Source of the DNA: Actinomycetota bacterium | GTDB taxonomy: Bacteria > Actinomycetota > Humimicrobiia > Hakubellales > JAMDDV01 | DNA: 64,000 bases | Assembly (NCBI GenBank): GCA_023488455.1 | Contig: JAMDDV010000025.1 | Span: 25,977 to 89,976 of the forward strand | Reading direction: 5' to 3' | The notes under the pieces: generated by a model | Seen by the model: only the letters and a program-made list of their open reading frames with translations | Told to the model about the DNA's origin: nothing | Database searches by the model: none | Part shown: positions 43,577-53,789 of the stretch, piece by piece | How the letters are laid out: each line of letters opens with the position of its first letter | How positions within the stretch are numbered: position 1 is the first letter of the stretch | Translations under genes and position numbers: made by a program

Positions 43577-46500
43577 CTTAGCAGCCCTTCTATTTCAGCA
43601 AGTATTTGTCTGTTTCTAAAGTGTTTTGCGTCCAGAGCACCTGATGGGCAGCTCGCCACGCATGAGCCGCAGCCCTGACAAAGTACGTCGTTGATGTTTA
43701 CGGTTCTGCTTTCTTCATCGAACTCGATTGCTGAGTAAGGACAGATATCGATGCATATTTTGCATCCCGAGCACTGATCCTTGTTTACCATAGCAGTGAT
43801 CGCCTCTACTGTGACCGTACCTTTTGACAACACCGACAGCACTTCAGAAGCGGCTGCCTTTGCCTGAGCTATAGTCTCGGGGATATCTTTTGGCCCCTGG
43901 CATGCACCGGCCAGGAATATCCCTGCTGTAGTCGCTGCTACTGGTTCCAGTTTTGGATGAGATTCCAGGAAGAACCTGTCGTTAGAGCGCGTAATGTTGA
44001 ACAGTTTTGCGACCTCCTCCGAGTCTTGTTGGGCTACCATTCCTACATTTAAGACGACCATATCAACTTCCAGCTCAACGGGCCTTCTCATCAGCGTATC
44101 CTCGCCTTTGACTATCAGCTTGTTATTTGGCCCTTTTAATATTTCCGCCACCTTACCCCGTATGAAGATGACACCCTCCTTCTGCACACGTTCATAAAAT
44201 TCTTCATATCCCTTGCCGTGAGCTCTGATGTCAATAAAGAACTCATATACTTCAGCCCCTGTTTTTTCCTGAATGAGATGTGCATTCTTTATGGAATACA
44301 TACAGCATACTCTGGAGCAGTATCTGTTAGTTTTTTCATCCCGGCTGCCGATGCAGTGGAGCATCGCGACACGTTTGGGTACCGAACCTCCAGCACACAG
44401 GATCTTGCCGTTGGTAGGGCCGGAGGCATTGTTCATTCGTTCTATTTCCATGCAGTCGAAAACATTTTCAAGCCTCTTGTACCCATACTGCGGAAGAATC
44501 CTGGCATCGAATTTTTTGTATCCTGTTGCTAGGATGATATTTCCTACTTCGAGTTCGATGATTTCTTCTTTATCCTCATAATTTATCGATTTGCGCTCGC
44601 AGTACTTCTCGCATTCGTGGCACTCGCAGCATATTCCGCAGTTAAGGCACCTGGCTGCTTCTTCAATTGCCTGCTCTTCTGCATATGGTTGAGCTACCTC
44701 TGCGAAGTTCGTAGCCCTGAACCTGGCATTTAGAAGGGGAATTTGGACTCTTGGCTTTTCCTTTATTTCGCCGTAGTAGATCATTTCCTCGATCTCTTGG
44801 GTTCTTTCTTCGCTTACCTGTGATCTATCCCATGTCTTGAACTTCTTATATTGAGTTTTTCTTAAATATGCGTTGATCGAGAGAGCGGCCTGCTTCCCGC
44901 TGGCTATCGCCTCAGCAATTGTGGCTGGTCCAAGTACTACATCGCCTGCTGCGAAGACGCCATCCATGCCTGTCATGCATGTGATTGGATCGATGGGGAT
45001 CGTACCCCAGTTCGTCTTTTCAATCTCAGTTCCTTCGATAATTTCATCCAGATCTGGAACCTGGCCTATCGCTGTGATTACTACGTCTGCTCTGAGTAAG
45101 AATTCAGATCCTGGGATGGGAACAGGTCTTCTCCTGCCGCTGGAGTCGGGTTCGCCCAGCCTATTTTTTATGAACTCGATCTGAAATACCTTATTTTCCC
45201 TTCCGACGATCCTTGTGGGGGAGACCAGGAACTCGAATTTGACGCCCTCCTCCTTTGCCTCTGTTATCTCCTGGCGCATTGCGGGCATCTCATTATCTGT
45301 TCTCCTGTAGGCTATCGTCACGTCTTTTGCCCCTAGGCGAAGCGCAGTTCTTGCAGAGTCGATTGCCGTATTGCCTCCGCCCACCACTACGACCTTTTCG
45401 GCCGTGCTGGTTATCGTTCCGTCCGCTACCTGCTTCAAGAATAATGTTCCTGAATACACGTTTTTGATATTCTCACCATCTATCATAAGCTCAACATTTT
45501 TATGAGCACCAGAGGAGATAAGAATTGCGCTGTAGCCGTTTTTGAAGAGTGATTTAAGCGTCTTATTTTTACTTATGGGTGTCTCGGTCTTTATCTCAAC
45601 GCCCAGATTTTTTATGTCATCGATCTCCCTGTCAACAATCTTCTTCGGCAGTCTGTACTCAGGTATTCCATACTGCAGCATTCCACCTGGTTTGTTCTGC
45701 GCTTCGAAAACGGTCACGGGGTAACCCAACTTTATAAGGCCTTCTGCAGCGCTCAAGCCTGCAGGACCAGAACCTATTATCGCTATCTTTTCTCTTTTGT
45801 TTATCCTTGCGGGCTCGATTTTCGGTCTTTCATTTTGATAGGCCCAGTCGGCAACGAACCTCTTGATATGAGCAATTGCCATCGGTTCCTCTACCAGGCC
45901 TCTCCTGCACGCGTCCTCACATGGATGTGTGCAGGCCCTGCCGCAGATTGAAGGGAACGGGTTGTCCTCTCTGATCAGCCTGTACGCTTCAGGAAATTTC
46001 TTCGCAGCGACGAGCGCCATATATCCCTGCGCTCGCTGACCTATTGGGCAAGCGGCTTTACAGGGAGGGGTCTCTCTTTTATCGATGGCATATGAGTTCG
46101 GCACTGCCTGCGCGAACATCCTATATATTGCTTTGCGAGTTGTGAGTTTATTTTCAAATTCATTCGGAACATTTACAGGACATTCCTTGGCACACTCTCC
46201 ACAGCTTGTGCAATTTGTGTAATCAATATACCTTGGCTTCTTCTTTAGCCTTACCCTGAAGTTCCCAACCGAGCCAGAGACTCCGATCACCTCCGAATAG
46301 GTGATGAGTTCGATATTTTCATCTGCGCCTACATCCACGAGTTTTGGGGTTAGAATGCAGGCTGAGCAGTCGAGCGTAGGGAACGTTTTGTCCAGCATTG
46401 CCATATGTCCACCGATCGAGGGCTCGCGCTCAACAAGGTAGACTTTTTTGTTGGCTTGAGCTATCTGTAATGCACACTGAACACCTGCGACTCCTCCGCC

Positions 46501-46947
46501 AACGACCATCGTATTCTGGTTGACGACGACCTCTCTTGTCTCAAGCGGTTCCTGCAGTGCAACTCTATAGATGGCAGCTTTTATTAGTGCTGCCGCTTTT
46601 TCGGTTGCTTTTTTATGATCATCGGTTATCCAGGAGCACTGCTCTCTTATATTCGCCATCTCCAGGAGATATGGATTCAGTCCCTCTTCCTTTATTACAT
46701 TCCTGAATGTTTTTTCATGCATCCTTGGAGAACATGAGGCCACCACAACGCGGTTTACCCCCAGCTCTTTAATGTCTTTTCTTATGAGCTCCTGCCCTGG
46801 ATCGGAACACATGTACTGATAATCCCTGGAAACAGCGACGAACTCTTCACCGGATACGGCTTCAGATACTCTGCCGCAGTCAACAGTGCCAGCGATATTT
46901 GAACCGCAATGGCAAATGTAAACACCTATTTTACAACTATTACTCAT
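43573..46947 (-). CDS. hdrA: HdrA with an inserted GltD/NfnB-like NAD(P)-binding module
   Basis: Flavin-containing bifurcating subunit of heterodisulfide reductase, enlarged to 1124 residues. Order: N-terminal domain with VYICHCGSNIAG and ASCSPRMHEKTF; HdrA FAD fold VVGGGVAGVQCALQIA near 150; cluster CTSCGECAKECP near 250; then about 430 inserted residues with CKAACPIGQ, CGRACTHPCEDACRRG, IIGSGPAGLSAAEGL, VVVGGGNTAIDSARTAL and VFAAGDVVLG; then CLNCGICCECHECEKYC, the HdrA C-terminal half (SRVCCMYSIKNAHL), and two terminal clusters CSGCKICIDICP and CQGCGSCVASCP. The insert is the GltD fold that binds NAD(P)H. I start at ATG 46947, eight bases after AAAGGTGG. Confidence 0.92.
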   Translation of the reverse strand: MSNSCKIGVYICHCGSNIAGTVDCGRVSEAVSGEEFVAVSRDYQYMCSDPGQELIRKDIKELGVNRVVVASCSPRMHEKTFRNVIKEEGLNPYLLEMANIREQCSWITDDHKKATEKAAALIKAAIYRVALQEPLETREVVVNQNTMVVGGGVAGVQCALQIAQANKKVYLVEREPSIGGHMAMLDKTFPTLDCSACILTPKLVDVGADENIELITYSEVIGVSGSVGNFRVRLKKKPRYIDYTNCTSCGECAKECPVNVPNEFENKLTTRKAIYRMFAQAVPNSYAIDKRETPPCKAACPIGQRAQGYMALVAAKKFPEAYRLIREDNPFPSICGRACTHPCEDACRRGLVEEPMAIAHIKRFVADWAYQNERPKIEPARINKREKIAIIGSGPAGLSAAEGLIKLGYPVTVFEAQNKPGGMLQYGIPEYRLPKKIVDREIDDIKNLGVEIKTETPISKNKTLKSLFKNGYSAILISSGAHKNVELMIDGENIKNVYSGTLFLKQVADGTITSTAEKVVVVGGGNTAIDSARTALRLGAKDVTIAYRRTDNEMPAMRQEITEAKEEGVKFEFLVSPTRIVGRENKVFQIEFIKNRLGEPDSSGRRRPVPIPGSEFLLRADVVITAIGQVPDLDEIIEGTEIEKTNWGTIPIDPITCMTGMDGVFAAGDVVLGPATIAEAIASGKQAALSINAYLRKTQYKKFKTWDRSQVSEERTQEIEEMIYYGEIKEKPRVQIPLLNARFRATNFAEVAQPYAEEQAIEEAARCLNCGICCECHECEKYCERKSINYEDKEEIIELEVGNIILATGYKKFDARILPQYGYKRLENVFDCMEIERMNNASGPTNGKILCAGGSVPKRVAMLHCIGSRDEKTNRYCSRVCCMYSIKNAHLIQEKTGAEVYEFFIDIRAHGKGYEEFYERVQKEGVIFIRGKVAEILKGPNNKLIVKGEDTLMRRPVELEVDMVVLNVGMVAQQDSEEVAKLFNITRSNDRFFLESHPKLEPVAATTAGIFLAGACQGPKDIPETIAQAKAAASEVLSVLSKGTVTVEAITAMVNKDQCSGCKICIDICPYSAIEFDEESRTVNINDVLCQGCGSCVASCPSGALDAKHFRNRQILAEIEGLLR

Positions 46948-47813
46948 CAGCTTAACCACCTTTCCAGTGTCTTGACCGGTGAGATGAATTGGTTATTTAG
47001 ACCGTACTTCATTTCATCAACACCAAACGCCATTCCCATTAAGTGGGTGAAAAAAATTATTGGCATCTCAAAATCAGTTTTATAGAATTTGTTTAGGCCG
47101 GTTTGAAAAGCATCCAGGCTCATCTGGCAGAGCGGGCATGCCACTGCTATGAGGTCTGCTTCCTTCGCGGACATCATTATTTGATAACCCAGTTCATAAG
47201 CTATCTCCGTTTTAATCGTCGAATACACTCCGCCGCAGCACTTGGTTTTCATTTGAAAATAGATTGGCTCGGCGCCCAGTACTTTCATTAATTTTTCAAA
47301 TGATCGCGGGTCCTGGGCATCGTCGAAGTCGTTTTTGGGTCGCGTTAATAGACAGCCGTAATATGTCGCGATCTTTAAACCTGTCAATTTATTCATTACT
47401 CTTTTTTTGATCAGTTCCATGATCTCAGGACGACACATAAACTGCAACAGGCTATTTATTTTTACATCTCCTTTGTATTTGAGGCCAACGTGTCCGAGGA
47501 CGTGTTCTATCGTCACCCTTCTTTTCGTGTCCTTATTGTAAATGTCGTTGATCCTCTGCAGGTTTGAATAACAGGCTGCGCACGGTGCAATTAATTCTTT
47601 GTAGCCCATATCTTCAGCAATACAAAGGTTACGCGAGGGAAGAGCAAGTGAGAAGTTGTAGTTTACATTTCTTGCACAGAGGGCTCCACAACAGCTCCAG
47701 TCCTCAAGTTCGTGCAGTTCAATATCGATCTCCTCACAAGCTTTTTTCGCTGATATGTTATAGTCGGTTGCTGAGGTCTCCAGTGTACAACCAGGGAAAT
47801 AAGATACTTTCAT
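46947..47813 (-). CDS. hdrB: Heterodisulfide reductase subunit B
   Basis: A 288-residue subunit with two CCG domains that hold the non-cubane iron-sulfur clusters where disulfides are cleaved. Domain 1: FPGCTLE, WSCCGALC, IAPCAACYSN. Domain 2: YYGCLLTRP, TKCCGGVYS, VACPLCQMSLD. Both cysteine sets look complete, so the protein should be catalytic. In bacteria the physiological disulfide or other acceptor is generally unknown. It overlaps hdrA by one base and hdrC by four. Confidence 0.94.
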   Translation of the reverse strand: MKVSYFPGCTLETSATDYNISAKKACEEIDIELHELEDWSCCGALCARNVNYNFSLALPSRNLCIAEDMGYKELIAPCAACYSNLQRINDIYNKDTKRRVTIEHVLGHVGLKYKGDVKINSLLQFMCRPEIMELIKKRVMNKLTGLKIATYYGCLLTRPKNDFDDAQDPRSFEKLMKVLGAEPIYFQMKTKCCGGVYSTIKTEIAYELGYQIMMSAKEADLIAVACPLCQMSLDAFQTGLNKFYKTDFEMPIIFFTHLMGMAFGVDEMKYGLNNQFISPVKTLERWLS

Positions 47814-48448
47814 GGCGTGCTCCAGAGTTCACTTGACTTATCAAGCATGCGGTTAAAGATTTCACGACTCTTGATATTGTGTGCGTGGAATTTTATTTTG
47901 TGCTTAATCAGCATGCGCAGCGCGAAGGGAATCTTCGTTACCAGTTTGATATTGTATGAATGGAAGAACCAGTCCATGATCATGTGAAGCTCTGCTACCC
48001 TGCCGTGTTTTCTGATGCTATCTGTAAAAGCTTTGTAGAAGAAGTAGTTTCGCTTGTCTCTAAGTCTGTACCCTTCGCTGATGGCAAGCGACCTCAAGAC
48101 GGATAGAATTTCTGTCCTTTCGATGTTGCGGGGACATCGAATGGTGCACAGGTAGCAGTTTACGCAGATCCAGATTGCTTTACTCTCCATTATCTGCTTT
48201 TTCTGCCCCAACTGGATCATCCGGATTATCTCGTGTGGTTTATAGTCCATCTCATGTGCCACCGGACATGTACCGGAGCATATACCACACTGAATACATG
48301 TATTGAGCATCTCGCTCACCGGATATTTTTTGAGATGCTCCAAAAATTGCCTGTCGATTTCTTTAAGTAATGGCCCAGCAGGCACGCCTGTAGATAGTTT
48401 GGTGCTTTGGGGGACGGCACCTTTGCTTGTTACAGAGGCAATCTCCAT
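47810..48448 (-). CDS. hdrC: Heterodisulfide reductase subunit C
   Basis: A 212-residue iron-sulfur subunit with two [4Fe-4S] motifs, CIQCGICSGTCPVAHEMDY near residue 50 and CVNCYLCTIRCPRNIER near residue 95. It passes electrons from HdrA to HdrB. No membrane helices, so this is the soluble HdrABC type. First gene of the hdr-mvh operon; a Rex-like site lies 69-86 bases before its ATG. Confidence 0.93.
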   Translation of the reverse strand: MEIASVTSKGAVPQSTKLSTGVPAGPLLKEIDRQFLEHLKKYPVSEMLNTCIQCGICSGTCPVAHEMDYKPHEIIRMIQLGQKKQIMESKAIWICVNCYLCTIRCPRNIERTEILSVLRSLAISEGYRLRDKRNYFFYKAFTDSIRKHGRVAELHMIMDWFFHSYNIKLVTKIPFALRMLIKHKIKFHAHNIKSREIFNRMLDKSSELWSTP

Positions 48449-48516
48449 TATTCACTTCCTTGTTTATTTTTGTGCCCCGTCCTTTTCTTCCTTTCTGAAG
48501 GTGGTTATTAATCCAC

Positions 48517-48534
48517 TTGAGATATTTTTCACAA
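48517..48534 (-). promoter_or_regulatory. Candidate Rex (NADH-sensing repressor) site
   Basis: TTGAGATATTTTTCACAA matches the Rex consensus TTGTGAAnnnnTTCACAA at 12 of 14 defined positions and lies just upstream of hdrC. Rex represses anaerobic redox operons until NADH/NAD+ rises, which suits an hdr-mvh operon. No rex gene is in the window. Confidence 0.45.
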
Positions 48535-48549
48535 TTTATACAACACTAA

Positions 48550-48561
48550 AACAATATTGTT
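48550..48561. promoter_or_regulatory. AACAATATTGTT palindrome in the hdrC/ATPase divergent region
   Basis: A perfect 12-base palindrome midway between hdrC and the divergent P-type ATPase gene, in a 277-base AT-rich region with no coding frame. It may be an operator serving either side. No regulator family can be named. Confidence 0.3.
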
Positions 48562-48725
48562 ATTAGTTGTTACTAACTATAATTGATGCAAGCAAAAAAG
48601 TAAATATTATTTTTAGAAATAATGCGAATTATCACTGATTTAAAACCTTTGTTTTAGCAGCTTAAGTTTTTTATAATATCAAATGCTGGCTAAAGCTGTC
48701 ATGAGCGGATCTGAAAGGTGGATAG

Positions 48726-51434
48726 TTGCAGGAAGAAATAAAGTGGCATTCTTTAAAAATTGATGAAGTGGAGAAGGCCTTAGGTTCTGATAGAAAAACA
48801 GGCCTTACTTCGGCGGAAGCAAGCAGCAGGCTTGAGACATATGGGAAAAACGAGATAGGGGAAAAGGAGAAGGGCGTTGTCTTAAAAATGATCCTGTCTC
48901 AATTCAACGACGTCATGGTATGGATCTTGGCTGCAGCAACTGTTGTATCGGGATTTGTCCTTAAAGAAGTCATTGATGCAATAGTGATTTTCGTGATTTT
49001 AATTATAAACGTTGTTCTGGGTTTCATTCAGGAGTTCCGTGCTGAGAAAGCGCTGCAATCTCTTAAGGCCATGAGCACTCCGACTTCGGTGATAATACGG
49101 GATGAGAAGGAGATTGAAATCCCTTCAAATATGATAGTCCCTGGAGACATTTTGTATCTTGAACCTGGCAACAGGATATCTGCTGACGGCAGGTTGTTTA
49201 AGACGATCAATTTGATGACGGATGAGTCATCGTTAACCGGTGAATCTTTCCCTGTTGATAAGATTGCGGAGTCGATAAGAGAAGATGCTCCGATAACTGA
49301 CCGCTTCAACACGGTTTTCGGTGGGACGATGGTCGTATCGGGCAAAGGGTATGCGATGGTGACTGCGACTGGCAATAGTTCGGAGATAGGAAGAATCGCA
49401 AAGCTGATAAGTAGGGAAAGAGAGTCTACCCCTCTTCAGTTTGAACTCAAAAGAGTCGGCAAGATGATAGCTGCCGTCTGCCTTGGGATAGCAGCTCTGG
49501 TTTTTCTGGCAGGCTGGCTCAAAGGTTATGATCTTGCGTTCATGTTTTTAGCTGGGGTGAGCATGGCCGTTGCGGCAATTCCGGAAGGTTTACCAGCTGT
49601 TGTTACTGCCTCGCTTGCCATCGGTGTGCAGAGGATGGCTAGAAAAAACGCCATAGTGAGACGCCTGTCTGCGGTCGAGACACTTGGATGTTCTACCATT
49701 ATCTGCACGGACAAAACGGGTACTCTTACTAAGAACAAGATGATGGTAGAGAGATTATGCATTGGCCAAAGATGCGAGAATATATCTGGCCATAGATTGA
49801 AATCAGATGTGATTACTGATAAACAGTTTAAAATAATGACTTTTGCGATGGTTCTGTGCAACGATGCTCGATATTCTGGTGATGGTAATGCTATCGGTGA
49901 CCCCACCGAAGTGGCTCTGCTCGATTTTGCCAGGAGCTTTGATCTGCACAAGTCAAAGTTTGAGTCGCAGATGCCCCGAGTAGCTGAGATATCGTTTGAT
50001 TCGATGCGAAAGATGATGACCACGGTACATGAAAATCCTGAAGGTGGATATATTGTTTTTTCCAAGGGTGCACCAGAATCTATAATCAACCACTCAAAAT
50101 ACTATGACTCTGGAGGCATGACTGTAGTTTTTGACAGAAAGTTGAAGGATGAGGTCTTAAGTGTTAACGATGAGATGGCAATTGATGCGCTGCGGACACT
50201 TGCTTTCGCGTATAAAAAGATAGATTCGATTCCAGACAAGGTATCGTCTTCTACCGTTGAAAGCGATCTGATTTTTCTGGGAATGGTCGGGATGATCGAT
50301 CCACCGCGCGAAGAAGTCTACGATGCGCTGTCTGCATGCCAGAGCGCATCTATTGGTGTGAAGATGATAACAGGAGACCACAAACTGACTGCTGAGGCGA
50401 TAGGCAGGATGCTTGGAATGCTGGAAGAGGACAGCAAGGTTGTGACCAGTGAGGACCTTTCCAGGATATCAGATGAGGAGCTGATGAAGTTCGTGGAGGA
50501 CACGCGCGTTTTCGCTCGCGTTTCTCCCGAAGATAAGCTCAGGATCGTAGAGGCGCTTCAGAAGAACGGACATGTTGTAGCCATGACCGGAGATGGGATC
50601 AATGATGCGCCCTCGCTTAAAAAGGCGGACATCGGCATAGCGATGGGCATTGTCGGCACGGATGTCTCCAAGGAGGCTTCGGATATGGTACTTGCTGATG
50701 ATAATTTTGCGACCATTGTGAAGGCAATAAGAGAGGGGAGGATAATATATGACAATCTAAAGAAGTTCATATTCTTTCTCCTATCCTGCAACATCAGCGA
50801 GGTACTCACCATGTTCATATCGATAATTTTTGGAAGCTACATATACTATCTGCTCACAGGTGAAGCCTCTGCGCTCTTCTTACCTCTTTTGCCCGTGCAG
50901 ATACTCTGGATGAACCTTGTGACGGACGGCTTGCCCGCTCTTGCGCTGGGAGTTGATCCACCCGAGGAGGGCATAATGAAAAGGCCACCCAGGGCAAAAA
51001 ATGAAGGAATGCTCAACCTGAAGAGACTCTTGACAGTTTTCTGGCAGGGGTTTGTGCTTTCAGCAGGAGCGGTGGCGGTCTATTTTACTGGTACTGTGCT
51101 TTTTAGATCTGCTGGAATTGATATCGCCAGGGTTACCGAGACCATGGTCTTTACAACGCTTGTTTTCGTACAGCTTTTTCATTCTTTTAATGCCAAGAAC
51201 GGCGAAAATAAGGCTTTTAGCCTGAATAGTTTTAACAATCTGTTTTTACTTGGCTCTGTGCTTCTTTCGATCGGCCTGCAGATGGCGATAATTTACATAC
51301 CAGCATTGCAGTTGATATTTAAGACAGTGCCGCTTAATCTGAACATGTGGCTGCTTGTTTTAATCGGGGCAATCACGCCTGTTATATTAATTGACTTGAT
51401 AAAGCGGATTAAGTTAGTAATTAAGAAGAGATAA
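48726..51434 (+). CDS. Calcium-type P-type ATPase (P2A family)
   Basis: A 902-residue membrane pump. Seen are the N-terminal cation ATPase domain ([20 protein letters not shown]), the [10 protein letters not shown] actuator loop, helix 4 [14 protein letters not shown] with the ion-binding Glu, the phosphorylated Asp D329 in DKTGTLTKN, the hinge [22 protein letters not shown], and helix 6 [15 protein letters not shown]. The helix 4 and helix 6 sequences are those of SERCA/PacL Ca2+ exporters. TTG start with AAAGGTGG four bases before it. Transcribed away from the hdr operon. Confidence 0.9.
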   Translation: MQEEIKWHSLKIDEVEKALGSDRKTGLTSAEASSRLETYGKNEIGEKEKGVVLKMILSQFNDVMVWILAAATVVSGFVLKEVIDAIVIFVILIINVVLGFIQEFRAEKALQSLKAMSTPTSVIIRDEKEIEIPSNMIVPGDILYLEPGNRISADGRLFKTINLMTDESSLTGESFPVDKIAESIREDAPITDRFNTVFGGTMVVSGKGYAMVTATGNSSEIGRIAKLISRERESTPLQFELKRVGKMIAAVCLGIAALVFLAGWLKGYDLAFMFLAGVSMAVAAIPEGLPAVVTASLAIGVQRMARKNAIVRRLSAVETLGCSTIICTDKTGTLTKNKMMVERLCIGQRCENISGHRLKSDVITDKQFKIMTFAMVLCNDARYSGDGNAIGDPTEVALLDFARSFDLHKSKFESQMPRVAEISFDSMRKMMTTVHENPEGGYIVFSKGAPESIINHSKYYDSGGMTVVFDRKLKDEVLSVNDEMAIDALRTLAFAYKKIDSIPDKVSSSTVESDLIFLGMVGMIDPPREEVYDALSACQSASIGVKMITGDHKLTAEAIGRMLGMLEEDSKVVTSEDLSRISDEELMKFVEDTRVFARVSPEDKLRIVEALQKNGHVVAMTGDGINDAPSLKKADIGIAMGIVGTDVSKEASDMVLADDNFATIVKAIREGRIIYDNLKKFIFFLLSCNISEVLTMFISIIFGSYIYYLLTGEASALFLPLLPVQILWMNLVTDGLPALALGVDPPEEGIMKRPPRAKNEGMLNLKRLLTVFWQGFVLSAGAVAVYFTGTVLFRSAGIDIARVTETMVFTTLVFVQLFHSFNAKNGENKAFSLNSFNNLFLLGSVLLSIGLQMAIIYIPALQLIFKTVPLNLNMWLLVLIGAITPVILIDLIKRIKLVIKKR

Positions 51435-51446
51435 AGTTTAGCGCTG

Positions 51447-52316
51447 CTATCTGAACGGTTCCTCCCAGATTTTATGGAACATATTCCAGTATTCAAGATG
51501 TTTTCCTATATATTCTCCAAGGATGTCAGAAATTTTCTGGAGGTATGAGACCAGCGCATCGGTGTTATTACGAGTGATTTCAACCTCAATTGGCTCAAGA
51601 AAATCGATGTGGTGCCCATTCTCACCAACGCGATAGGTGAGGGCAGGGGCGATTATTGCCCCGGTCATGAGCGCCATTGCTACTGGGCCTTTGGGCAAGT
51701 GTGCCTTCTTGCCAAAAAAATTTACGTACTCGCCCGAGCCTGTTGGATCCCAGTCACCAAGGAAAGCCAGGATGTTCCCGTCCTTCAAAACTCTATATGC
51801 TTCTCTCAATGTTCCAGCTCCTACTTGAATCGATTTGATACCCTTCTGTTGCCTGAATTCAGTAAAGATGTTATCTATCTTATTGCGAGAATGGGGAAGA
51901 GAGATCGCGTATAACGGGTAACCACATTGAGCAACATAGACACCACCAAATTCCCAGTTGCCAAGGTGAGATGTCAACAATATGAGGCCTCGCTTTTTCC
52001 TGAAGGCAGCATCAAATTTTTCAAGTCCAGATACGGATATCTTTTCAGCAAGGTATTCGCGGGTAATGCTGGGGAGGGATAAGAATTCAGTCACATTCTT
52101 TGCGAAATTCTTGAAAACCTTTAGCCCGATATTTCTGACATCTTTGGAATTCATCGACTTTTTCATCGCTACAGACAGGTTGTGGCGCAGTGCCTTGCCA
52201 TTCTTATAATCGAATATGTACCAGATCCTTGCGATAAATCTGGCAATGCGAAACGATGTTCCTCTGTTAATTCTCTGGGCCAGGAAGATACCCAGTTTGT
52301 ATAGCAGATATCCCAT
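51447..52316 (-). CDS. Lysophospholipid/lauroyl acyltransferase family (LpxL/HtrB or PIM acyltransferase-like)
   Basis: A 289-residue membrane-associated acyltransferase with the catalytic HxxxxE-type motif LLTSHLGNWEFGG near residue 115 and FLGDWDPTGSGEYVNFFG and LPKGPVAMALMTGA after it. The family covers lipid A late acyltransferases and actinobacterial phosphatidylinositol-mannoside acyltransferases. No lipid A genes lie in the window, so the second is as likely. Convergent with the P-type ATPase, 12 bases apart. Confidence 0.85.
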   Translation of the reverse strand: MGYLLYKLGIFLAQRINRGTSFRIARFIARIWYIFDYKNGKALRHNLSVAMKKSMNSKDVRNIGLKVFKNFAKNVTEFLSLPSITREYLAEKISVSGLEKFDAAFRKKRGLILLTSHLGNWEFGGVYVAQCGYPLYAISLPHSRNKIDNIFTEFRQQKGIKSIQVGAGTLREAYRVLKDGNILAFLGDWDPTGSGEYVNFFGKKAHLPKGPVAMALMTGAIIAPALTYRVGENGHHIDFLEPIEVEITRNNTDALVSYLQKISDILGEYIGKHLEYWNMFHKIWEEPFR

Positions 52317-52400
52317 ATCAAACGAAAATATTATAAAAATTTAACATTTAAAAAGGATTATAATCTATTTCTTAGAGGTAAAGGGAAAAGGATAATTAAT

Positions 52401-53012
52401 ATGAATAATTGGAATAAATTAGTAGACAGGGACGTAGTTGAAAGGACAATGTCTGCTTTGAAAGCTAATGGTATAGAGGCCTATTTTGTTGAGAATAGAG
52501 AGGCAGCCAGGGCAAAGGTTCTTGAGTTTTTACCAAAAGAGGCAGAGGTTATGAACATGACCTCGATGACTCTTGAAGCAATTTCCGTGGCTAAAGAGAT
52601 CATTGAGTCAGGGAATTACGATTCGATTCGCAATAGATTACAAGCGATGGATAGAGAAACTCATGGTAGCGAGATGCAGCAATTAGGAGCAGCTCCGCAG
52701 TGGGTAGTGGGAAGTGTGCATGCCGTAACAGAGGCAGGGCAGATCCTTGTCGCATCTATGACGGGTAGCCAGATACCTGCATATGCATATGGATCAGGCC
52801 ACGTCATCTGGGTTGTCGGCACACAGAAGATCGTTAAGGACATCAATGGGGCTATGAAGCGTATTTACGAATACTGCTTACCAATGGAGACTGAAAGAGC
52901 CATGGAAGCATATGGTATATCAAGCAGCGTAAATAAGATTTTAATAATTAACAAAGAAGTGCAACCTGGAAGGATCTCTTTGATATTTGTTAATGAGTTA
53001 TTAGGATTTTGA
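52401..53012 (+). CDS. LUD-domain protein (LutC-like)
   Basis: A 203-residue LUD-domain protein with AKVLEFLPKEAEVMNMTSMT, APQWVVGSVHAVTEAGQILVAS and AYGSGHVIWVVGTQKIVKD, the usual LUD core. The domain occurs in lactate-utilisation LutB/LutC, but here no LutA/LutB partner is nearby, so this is a stand-alone member of unknown role. TATAAT at 52359-52364 may be its -10 box, without a good -35. Confidence 0.85.
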   Translation: MNNWNKLVDRDVVERTMSALKANGIEAYFVENREAARAKVLEFLPKEAEVMNMTSMTLEAISVAKEIIESGNYDSIRNRLQAMDRETHGSEMQQLGAAPQWVVGSVHAVTEAGQILVASMTGSQIPAYAYGSGHVIWVVGTQKIVKDINGAMKRIYEYCLPMETERAMEAYGISSSVNKILIINKEVQPGRISLIFVNELLGF

Positions 53013-53719
53013 GCTCTTCTGAAATTATAAAAGAACAGCTGATGAGCGAAAACGAAGAATATATTCCAGCCCTTAAGTATTCATGGTTAACGTTCCTCTA
53101 TGACCCTCTATTGCGTTGGATCATGCGGGAGTACGTATTCAAACGGCGTTTAATAGAACAGGCAAATATTAAAGATGGACAAAAAATTCTTGATCTTGGA
53201 TGTGGAACTGCGACTCTTACAATTATGATTAAGAGATACTGCCCACAGGCTGTTGTGTTCGGAATCGATGGAGATCGTAGAATTCTTGGAGTTGCAAAAG
53301 CTAAGGTTGATAAAGCACATTTAGATATCAGGCTGGACTATGGAATGGCTTTTCAACTGCCCTATGCCGATAGCACTTTTGACCGAGTTCTCTCCAGTCT
53401 TGTTATACACCACCTGTCCACCGAGAATAAGAAAAGGACATTCAGGGAGGTTTTTAGAGTGCTCAGACCTGGAGGTGAATTCCATATCGTTGATCTTGGG
53501 AAACCGCACAATGCCTATGCGCGTCTGGTATCGAAAGTAATGTCAAAGCTGGAGGAGACTTCCGATAATATAAAAGGATTACTACCGGATATGTTGAAGA
53601 CTGCCGGTTTCAGTCAGGTTAGTGAAACTGCCAAACACCTTATAATATTTGGAACACTATCTTTTTGCAGGGCAAGTAAACCAAACGCGAACAAAGCATT
53701 TCTAAAACAGATAAAATGA
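53009..53719 (+). CDS. SAM-dependent methyltransferase (UbiE-like)
   Basis: A class I methyltransferase of up to 236 residues with motif I ILDLGCGTATLTIMIKRYCP, the acidic GIDGDRRILGVAKAK, LSSLVIHHLSTENKKR and VLRPGGEFHIVDLG. Substrate unknown; nearest in style to UbiE/menaquinone-type or other small-molecule methyltransferases. The TTG at 53009 overlaps the stop of the LUD gene; ATG 53042 is an equally possible start, and neither has a strong SD. Confidence 0.85.
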   Translation: MSSSEIIKEQLMSENEEYIPALKYSWLTFLYDPLLRWIMREYVFKRRLIEQANIKDGQKILDLGCGTATLTIMIKRYCPQAVVFGIDGDRRILGVAKAKVDKAHLDIRLDYGMAFQLPYADSTFDRVLSSLVIHHLSTENKKRTFREVFRVLRPGGEFHIVDLGKPHNAYARLVSKVMSKLEETSDNIKGLLPDMLKTAGFSQVSETAKHLIIFGTLSFCRASKPNANKAFLKQIK

Positions 53720-53789
53720 TGGTAATCTTAAGATGATTTTTTATGGAAAAACTTTACATACAGATATTACCCCTAAAGGAGGTGGATAA

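Noticed and set aside
45255..45467. Plus-strand frames opposite hdrA and the hydrogenase genes
   Set aside because: They have low-complexity or Pro/Ser-rich translations, no family resemblance and no SD; they are shadows of strongly coding minus-strand genes.
52341..52364. Full promoter before the LUD gene
   Set aside because: TATAAT is good, but TTAACA lies only 12 bases before it and nothing near -35 fits a normal spacing, so only the -10 is mentioned.
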